Part shown: one piece after another, positions 22,401 to 26,251 of the stretch | How the letters are laid out: the number at the start of each line of letters is the position of its first letter | Position numbering within the stretch: the stretch's first letter is position 1 | Program-made: the position numbers and the translations under genes | Assembly (NCBI RefSeq): GCF_001949145.1 | Contig: NW_019091559.1 | Location: forward strand, 613,409 to 639,659 | Direction of reading: 5' to 3' | Source: Acanthaster planci | Lineage: Eukaryota; Echinodermata; Asteroidea; Valvatida; Acanthasteridae | DNA length: 26,251 nucleotides | The notes under the pieces: generated by a model | The model's input: only the letters and a program-made list of their open reading frames with translations | Told to the model about the DNA's origin: nothing | Database searches by the model: none

Positions 22401-25400
22401 GTTTTAGATTTGTGTGGTTGTGGGGTTGCTTTGCGTGGCATTTTTCTGTTATTCTCTCCAGTTTTTTCTGATGCAGACTACTTACGTTTTGCTGAGTGGT
22501 GGTTTGAGGTATCTTCTCTCCACTGATTTCTCCAAGGCCAGGAGTCTCTTGATGGCAATACCTATTGGATCCACTCCAGAACTCTCAACAGTCTGCCAGG
22601 ATTCCAAGTTAGGATCATTTGAGACCTTCTCTGGTAGGACCCATCCCTAACATTAAACAGAACAAGAGATTGTGGTTACTGGTCTCAGGTTTGATCAAAC
22701 AAGAAGTACAGTTTCAATGGGAGTCTACATCTAGGAGTGGGTTTCATGCTCAAAACTGGAAGAGGTTTATGTTTAAAACATTGTACATGTATCTGGTATG
22801 ACATCTGTGTCACTAACAGTTTTCATAGTACTGCAAAATTTGTTCCTAAAATTAAGTCAAAGACTTCAAGTCGAGACTTGAATGTTTGGATTTGTGCCCT
22901 TCACGCATTCACTAATTTATTTTTTAGCTTTTGATTCAAAAATTGTTATCAGTAAGAAATCCTGTACCACCAAAATATCAGTGGCTTGCTCAAAGGTGTG
23001 GTTCATCAACATGGCTGTTGGTACTTTCATGCTAAGTTCCTTTGAAAATTGTCAACAAAAAATGCCATACTTCAAGAACCCACACTGTCACTAACCCGGT
23101 CAAAATTGAATTTCGCACACCAAGATGGTTCATTATTGGTGGTAACAGACTGACTCCTCATGGTAATAATTACTTAATGAATGGTGTTAGGAATGACTCG
23201 ATTCCAAGATTTGCTACATGGCCTGACAGTACTCACCTTGACTTGCATACTGGCCGAAAAGACACGTTCCTCCATGGCTTCTACGCTCTCCAAGATACCA
23301 CGATTTGCGGCAAAAGTTACTTCTTGAAACCATCCTTCTTGCTCTTCAAAGACGGGCGGTGGGATACGTGGAATGCTGTTGTTGTCAGGGTATGTTGTCT
23401 TCTTCTCTTTAGTTTGGATAAGTATGTCTGTTGGTACGGCAAGGTGTGGTATCAAACGAAAGGAGTAACTCAACATTTTTAAAAAGCTTATTTCATCATT
23501 ACAGCAAGTGCTGAAGGAAAACTCTCAATTATTTAATAAACTTCCCCTTCACTGCTGTTTATGTCTTCATCTCAAGAGGGGATATTGAGTTGTGTACATT
23601 GTCGCTTTTTGGTGCAAAGGGTGCAAATGTCTACAATTGTTGATAGATTGAGAGTGCACACACTTCCAACTCAATCATCTTTCACTACTCACCATTCTTG
23701 ATTCCTTTGGAACACACTCTGAGAGAGAAATCATTGTACTTCTGGAAGCTTTTCTGCAGCATTCTCTCTCTGATCCCTCTCATGTGAAGAGACCTGGTGA
23801 TGAGGCGTAGCATGTTAGGATCACAGATCTGCCACCAACCTTGTTGCAAGTCTGCACATAGGGAGAAAAAAAATCATGTATGACACTCACCAATAACTGA
23901 TGAATTAGACAAGCTTTCCTTCAAAAGAACAATACAATGTGAAATAACTTCCCATGGTGTTTAGCACCACTGCAAGCTTTAAATTACAAAAGCACCAAGA
24001 TTAATCTCCATAACATACATGTATCTTGTATAAGCAATGAGGCAATCATGCATTTGAATTTTGCCGAGTGTCTCAGAGAACTTTATATTTTATCAAAGAA
24101 TAATTATCAAAACACTTTGACTACTACACGGCAACACTTCCAAAAACTAAGGACATTCCAAAAAAGTTTTTGCTAGAGTCTGCAATGACTTGTCCTTAAC
24201 TGTTTATTGGCAAACAATAAAAGTTATGATTCTAAATGCTCAGTACCAACCTTCAGGTACGGGATCCGTTTGTGCCTTCTCCATCTGATCTAAGAGAGCT
24301 TGCATGTTAGCAATGGCCTTCAAGTCAGCTTCTTCTTCTTCATCTTCTTCCTCTTGCTCTGTCTTGAGCTTGATAGTGTTGGCTAAGGGTAGCAGAGGAT
24401 TAACGCTGGCAGTCTGATCCATCTGGTTCATCTGTAGAGTCTGTAGTGGAATGGGAGCTACTCCAGGGAAGCTATAAGCTCCCATGAAGGCGTTCATCTG
24501 ACCCACGTGCATAAGTGGAAAGGGTACGTGATAGATCCCGTAAGGAGTTAGACCAAAAGCTGGCACAGCCTGGGCAGCCTGCTTGAACTGATCAGAGAAA
24601 GCATCATTAGGGGTGGGTGTCTCTTCCTCTTGCTTGATGGGACTGGTCAGTAAGGAGGTGTCATCACAAGGCATACGAGGTAAGATGCTAAACCAAGAAC
24701 CCATGGCTCCATTGGGTTTAGAGTCTAGAGAGAGAGATGGGGGTGGTATGCTTGAGGAGGTAATTGGAGGGAATGGACTTGAGGATGAGGAGGATGCTGG
24801 CCTGTCAGATCTCTGTAGCATACTGTCTATACTCAGATAGCCAAGTTTAGGACTGTTCTTCTTAATTGGGGATTTACGGTCTCCATCCTCGGAGCTTTCT
24901 GAAGGCTCCATCTTTGCACTGACAGTTGATGTGGAGGTTTCCGCTTTACAAGCCTCATCCTTGTTTACAGTACTTCCAACAATGGTTTCTGTCTGCTGAG
25001 TACCGTCGTCGTGACTTTTGTCAACCTTGGTTAAGTTCAGAGGCGCTTCCATGTACAGGTCTTCCCTAGTGTCTTGCTCAACTGGGCCATTCAACGCAAT
25101 CTCTCCATTCACTTGGGGTACATTTTCTGTTCTTTTATTGTCGGCTGACTCAAGTTCTTCCTGGTCGTTTTCCAATCTAAGCTCAGTGACCTCCATCCTG
25201 ACCTCCTCTTCTTGAGTATTTGAGGAGGATGGCACTGTTCTATCCTCACTGCATGAGGTCTCTGTCTCTGACTTGTTTGTTTCTTGAGTATTTGCACTAC
25301 ATGAGGTATCCATTGTTGTCTCTTTGGTTTCTTCGTCTTGTTTCTTCTCCTCTTCAATCTCCTCACTGTCTTTCTCTTTGTCTCCTTTCACCACCTCTTG

Positions 25401-26251
25401 CTCCTCCGTCGTCACCTCCTCTTTGCTGGTTTCTGTCTCGATCTTACTTTGTTCTAGAGTCTCTTTCTCCAGTTTGGTTGCTGTATTGTCAACTGTAAAC
25501 ATGTTTGGTTCAGCACTCTCCAAACCTTCTACAAGAATCCCACCAGCGTGAGGCAGCACCCAGTAACGGCGTCTGTATCGATCTTGACCAAAAGCAATGG
25601 CTCGTAGGGAATGAGAGGCCTCAAAGATCTTGTGACGAAACTGACCATGTTGCTGTTGATGAAAGTAACAAAAAGGAAATTACAACGCTTACATGTAGCA
25701 TTCATCAGGACAGTACTGCTGGGAACAAACCAAATAACAGACTCATTGAAACTGTCATAAGAAAGTACAAATCACGGAATGTGAGAAAGGAACTTGGGGC
25801 TTCAGAATTTGATTTTATTGTATGTACATGTACATTAAAATATAAACGTTTTTATGAGAAATTATCAGAGTCATTATTTACCTCTCTCTTTGCCTGATAC
25901 TGTCCAAAAATAGACACATCTTACCCTCGCATATACAAAATGTAATGTAAGCAACAGCCACATCAGGCATTACATGGAAAGGCTGAAGAGCTGATCCAGT
26001 CAACAAACTCTTGGAGGAACAAACTCAAAGATTCAAAGACTGGAATTCAAGTCTAATTTTGAGCACGTCACTCCATGAAGCACAAGCTGGGCAAATACAG
26101 GTACTGTAACTAATTCTAGTCCAACTTGGAGGTGGAATCCCGTCTAACATAGGACTGTTCTTGGCTTAACTGATGAATAAGTACATCTGACCTACCTTAC
26201 TGAGTCTTTTCTTGGCTTAACTGATGTACATCTGACCCACCTTACTGAGTC
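10291..26251 (-). CDS. BAZ2: BAZ2-type bromodomain / double PHD finger chromatin protein, C-terminal half (11 exons)
   Basis: Spliced from - strand exons 26251-26241 (partial), 25652-24251, 23851-23693, 23427-23237, 22646-22486, 16963-16774, 16043-15897, 12919-12807, 12502-12257, 11790-11647 and 10450-10291: 973 codons plus stop, with every junction keeping phase. Residues (counted in this fragment): 4-50 RYRRRYWVLPHAGG block typical of BAZ2; about 30-470 acidic disordered region; 471-523 GWW block; 640-704 helical block ending KSIMKV; 705-753 PHD finger 1; 754-803 PHD finger 2; Lys/His-rich linker; 874-968 bromodomain. Known family: BAZ2A (TIP5) and BAZ2B in vertebrates and Toutatis in flies are large nuclear partners of ISWI remodelers that read unmodified H3 tails (PHD) and acetyl-lysine (bromodomain). 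The MBD/TAM and DDT parts should lie beyond the right edge. A second PHD finger differs from the single one I know in vertebrate BAZ2 proteins. Confidence 0.93.
10667..10680 (+). mobile_element. Possible pogo/Tigger-like terminal inverted repeat remnant
   Basis: TA followed by CAGTGGAACGCC and then CGCTATACC resembles the TA-CAGTNGAACCTC..TATAAC termini of pogo/Tigger-type Tc1-mariner elements as I remember them. The partner end was not found; it may lie in the sequence gap. Confidence 0.35.
10681..10830. repeat. Minisatellite, 10 x 15 bp (GCTATACCAAACCCC)
   Basis: Ten head-to-tail units with no indels; changes are a C at unit 1 (ACACC), CCCT endings in units 5 and 7, CC start in unit 7, and a degenerate tenth unit. 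Because the unit is a multiple of three, all six frames read as peptide repeats (for example PAIPN); these are not genes. Confidence 0.97.
11065..11493. other. Assembly gap (429 N)
   Basis: Unsequenced bases inside the BAZ2 intron. No coding exon is needed here because the flanking exons join in phase. Confidence 0.99.
11647..11790 (-). CDS. BAZ2: BAZ2 exon: bromodomain N-terminal half
   Basis: 144 bp from catctcaacag/G to GGGCA/gtaagt. It encodes helix Z and the ZA loop: LIMTELEKEENSWPFLVPVN with the WPF shelf, then SYRKIIKKPMDFSTIRARL. Very close to vertebrate BAZ2B. Confidence 0.96.
11791..12256 (-). other. BAZ2 intron
   Basis: 466 bp between the linker exon and bromodomain exon; its 5' end is a 12-bp tandem repeat listed separately. 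Confidence 0.88.
12181..12248. repeat. 12-bp tandem repeat next to a splice donor
   Basis: About 5.5 copies of GWCACCATGACA (+ strand): units at 12181, 12193, 12205, 12217, 12229 and a partial at 12241. It ends within ten bases of the BAZ2 donor at 12256-12255. Confidence 0.92.
12257..12502 (-). CDS. BAZ2: BAZ2 exon: end of PHD2 and basic/His-rich linker
   Basis: 246 bp from cctcccag/A to TGCAA/gtaagt. It opens FPRGKWFCPPCQK, supplying the last PHD2 ligands, then a Lys/Arg-rich run (KRKASKSRNHKRKSKDKKEK, nuclear-localisation-like), a GHHSGHHSG repeat, and an Ala/Lys/Glu helix ending APCK before the bromodomain. Confidence 0.93.
12503..12806 (-). other. BAZ2 intron splitting PHD finger 2
   Basis: 304 bp between the HxxC and final CxxC zinc ligands. 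Nothing else recognised. Confidence 0.88.
12807..12919 (-). CDS. BAZ2: BAZ2 exon: PHD finger 2, first part
   Basis: 113 bp from ctttcacag/GCA to AGCAA/gtaagt. It encodes TCTECQKTGKLLKCEQCPRA and YHLNCLDPVLSK: zinc-ligand pairs CxxC, CxxC and HxxC of a second PHD finger, closer in style to the CHD/Mi-2 type (AYHLNCLDP). The last ligand pair is in the next exon. Confidence 0.94.
12920..15896 (-). other. BAZ2 intron between the two PHD fingers
   Basis: 2.98 kb. Besides the hairpin at 13029-13091 I see a C tract near 15777-15784 and no recognised gene. A 150-codon - strand ORF at 13729-14181 has no family features and is probably chance. Confidence 0.85.
13029..13091. repeat. Long hairpin (26-bp arms, 11-nt loop)
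   Basis: Arm 13029-13054 (begins CCTTAACCCTAAC) and arm 13066-13091 (ends GTTAGGGTTAAGG) pair along 26 positions with one mismatch. The loop is 13055-13065. Confidence 0.9.
15897..16043 (-). CDS. BAZ2: BAZ2 exon: complete PHD finger 1
   Basis: 147 bp, phase 0 at both ends, from ctctgtccag/TTC to TCCAAG/gtatgc. All eight C4-H-C3 zinc ligands are in this one exon: FCQLC, LCDGC, FHTYC and WYCSVC. The acidic DNE segment before LLLLCDGCD is what binds the free H3 N-terminus in BAZ2 PHD fingers (family knowledge). An intact, functional-looking finger. Confidence 0.96.
16044..16773 (-). other. BAZ2 intron before the PHD1 exon
   Basis: 730 bp, no repeat or gene recognised. Confidence 0.88.
16774..16963 (-). 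CDS. BAZ2: BAZ2 exon: helical block before PHD1
   Basis: 190 bp from atcccag/A to AAAGTT/gtaagt. It encodes LVRWRRTVENATSASRLHMC and LEKCIAWDKSIMKV. The W-block and IAW.KSIMKV immediately before the first PHD cysteine are hallmarks of BAZ2. Confidence 0.95.
18639..18730. repeat. Minisatellite of 27-31 bp units (ACATGTATGTATGAGGGTCC)
   Basis: Three imperfect units, each ending in ATGTATGAGGGTCCTACATGTA, differing by a four-base GTAT insertion and one base change (ACATTTATG). Confidence 0.85.
20764..21360. mobile_element. 597 bp non-autonomous DNA transposon with TTAA ends
   Basis: Both ends carry TTAA (20764-20767 and 21357-21360) followed inward by CCACTTGC(C/T)GCCGGG, 15 bp matching in inverted orientation with one mismatch (20768-20782, 21342-21356). 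TTAA duplication with CC-starting termini is the pattern of piggyBac; Kolobok elements also target TTAA. There is no transposase ORF, so it is a MITE-like or internally deleted copy. Inside, 20940-21110 is less AT-rich than its surroundings and open on both strands. Confidence 0.75.
21706..21733. repeat. 28-nt perfect palindrome
   Basis: TTGGAAATTTTTT then AA then its reverse complement, 13-bp arms. AT-rich hairpin in an intron. Confidence 0.85.
22486..22646 (-). CDS. BAZ2: BAZ2 exon: GWVLPEK...RYLKPPL
   Basis: 161 bp from gttag/GGA to AAAAC/gtaagt. It joins the preceding QVK to GWVLPEK in phase, as in vertebrate QVKGW, and continues with a basic helix (IAIKRLLALEKSVERRYLK). Confidence 0.92.
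22647..23236 (-). other. BAZ2 intron
   Basis: 590 bp, nothing recognised besides the splice borders. Confidence 0.88.
23237..23427 (-). CDS. BAZ2: BAZ2 exon: VFEEQEGW...SASMQVK
   Basis: 191 bp ending MEERVFSASMQVK/gtgagt, the counterpart of the ERRVASASLQVK block in vertebrate BAZ2B. The right limit is uncertain: acceptors at 23427 (accaacag/AC) and 23406 (actaaag/AG) both leave two bases and keep phase; the first has the better pyrimidine tract. The difference is seven residues. Confidence 0.85.
23693..23851 (-). CDS. BAZ2: BAZ2 exon: GWWQ motif block
   Basis: The acceptor ctatgtgcag/AC and donor AATG/gtgagt bound 159 bp. It encodes DLQQGWWQICDPNMLRLI and then RSLHMRGIRERMLQKSFQKY, matching the conserved GWW...LH.RGIRE..LQK block of BAZ2 (part of the WHIM/WSD-type region that contacts ISWI in related proteins). 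Confidence 0.93.
23852..24250 (-). other. BAZ2 intron
   Basis: 399 bp beginning with the weak donor gttggt. Nothing else recognised. Confidence 0.88.
24251..25652 (-). CDS. BAZ2: BAZ2 large exon: RYRRRYW block and acidic disordered region
   Basis: 1,402 bp open throughout, from the acceptor tttcatcaacag/CAA to CCTGAAG/gttggt. It starts QHGQFRHKIFEASHSLRAIA, then GQDRYRRRYWVLPHAGGILV, a signature of BAZ2 proteins. A Glu/Lys/Thr/Ser-rich region follows. Visible short motifs: PLNLT (25029-25043, CtBP-like), AKME (24906-24917), IKQE (24627-24638) and LKTE (24357-24368) that resemble or match the SUMO consensus, and GSWFSILPRMPCDDTSLL, a block I recall as conserved in BAZ2. The donor is weak, but only this GT gives the phase needed by the next exon. 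Confidence 0.93.
25653..26240 (-). other. BAZ2 intron with duplicated donor junction
   Basis: 588 bp. The 5' end contains a second copy of the exon-end/donor sequence (26185-26206). A possible short exon ending AGAGAG/gtaaat near 25887 was considered but is not needed. Confidence 0.6.
26150..26251. repeat. Tandem duplication of a splice-donor junction
   Basis: Two copies of TTCTTGGCTTAACTGATG followed by TACATCTGACC(T/C)ACCTTACTGAGTC (+ strand) lie side by side; the left copy carries a few extra bases (AATAAG) in the middle. On the - strand each contains GACTCAGTAAG/GT(A/G)GGT. Confidence 0.9.
26241..26251 (-). CDS. BAZ2: BAZ2 exon, partial at window edge
   Basis: Eleven bases (GACTCAGTAAG) before gtgggt read ..LSK in the phase required by the next exon; vertebrate BAZ2B has a similar LSK-containing stretch before the conserved FRHK/YRRK block. 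A near-identical donor copy ends at 26196, but reading from this exon into that copy meets an in-frame TAA, so the outer copy is preferred. Confidence 0.5.

Larger units (their letters stand above)
16964..22485 (-). other. Large BAZ2 intron (5.5 kb)
   Basis: The longest intron in the window. It contains the minisatellite at 18639-18730, the TTAA-bounded element at 20764-21360 and a 28-nt palindrome at 21706-21733. Other ORFs look like chance. Confidence 0.85.

Noticed and set aside
24613-25551. Several + strand ORFs rich in Ser/Leu
   Set aside because: Antisense shadows of the Glu/Lys-rich BAZ2 exon.
25870-25910. Possible short BAZ2 exon ending AGAGAG before gtaaat (- strand)
   Set aside because: It would keep phase, but LSK-QHGQFRHK already gives the family-like spacing and no convincing acceptor precedes it.

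Overview
The window is intron-rich, AT-rich animal DNA. Coding exons are short (113-310 bp, plus one 1.4 kb exon), introns have GT-AG borders, and there is no bacterial-style gene packing. The protein families and the many ACATGTA-type words fit a marine invertebrate, perhaps a deuterostome such as an echinoderm, hemichordate or amphioxus. That placement is a guess from style; the animal, multi-exon nature is certain.

Two converging genes explain essentially all the coding signal. On the + strand, 792-3090 holds the last four coding exons of an ACBD5-type acyl-CoA-binding protein, a peroxisomal tail-anchored tether. In order they encode an acidic tract with an FFAT motif (binds ER VAP proteins), a Gly/Arg-rich linker, a short coiled coil, and a C-terminal membrane anchor with a strongly basic tail. 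The N-terminal acyl-CoA-binding domain lies outside the window on the left.

On the - strand, 26251 down to 10291 holds the C-terminal half (about 973 codons, 11 exons) of a BAZ2A/BAZ2B-type (Toutatis-type) ISWI-associated chromatin protein. It encodes the end of the DDT-distal region, a long acidic disordered segment, a GWW motif block, the helical block ending in KSIMKV, two consecutive PHD fingers, a Lys/His-rich linker and a complete bromodomain ending at a stop codon. All ten exon junctions keep phase, so the model is well supported. The MBD/TAM and DDT regions lie beyond the right edge.

Between the two stop codons (3091-10290) is 7.2 kb without recognisable coding sequence, presumably the two 3'UTRs plus intergenic DNA. 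It contains a 180 bp inverted-repeat (MITE-like) element.

The BAZ2 introns carry the most unusual DNA: a 597 bp element bounded by TTAA and matching 15 bp inverted termini (20764-21360); a perfectly phased 10 x 15 bp array beside a pogo/Tigger-like terminus (10667-10830); a 63-nt hairpin with 26-bp arms (13029-13091); a 12-bp repeat abutting a splice donor (12181-12248); a duplicated splice-donor junction at the right edge; and a 429 bp run of N (11065-11493) flanked by related sequence. I see no rRNA, tRNA, CRISPR array or prokaryotic element, and nothing that amounts to a wholly new biological system.
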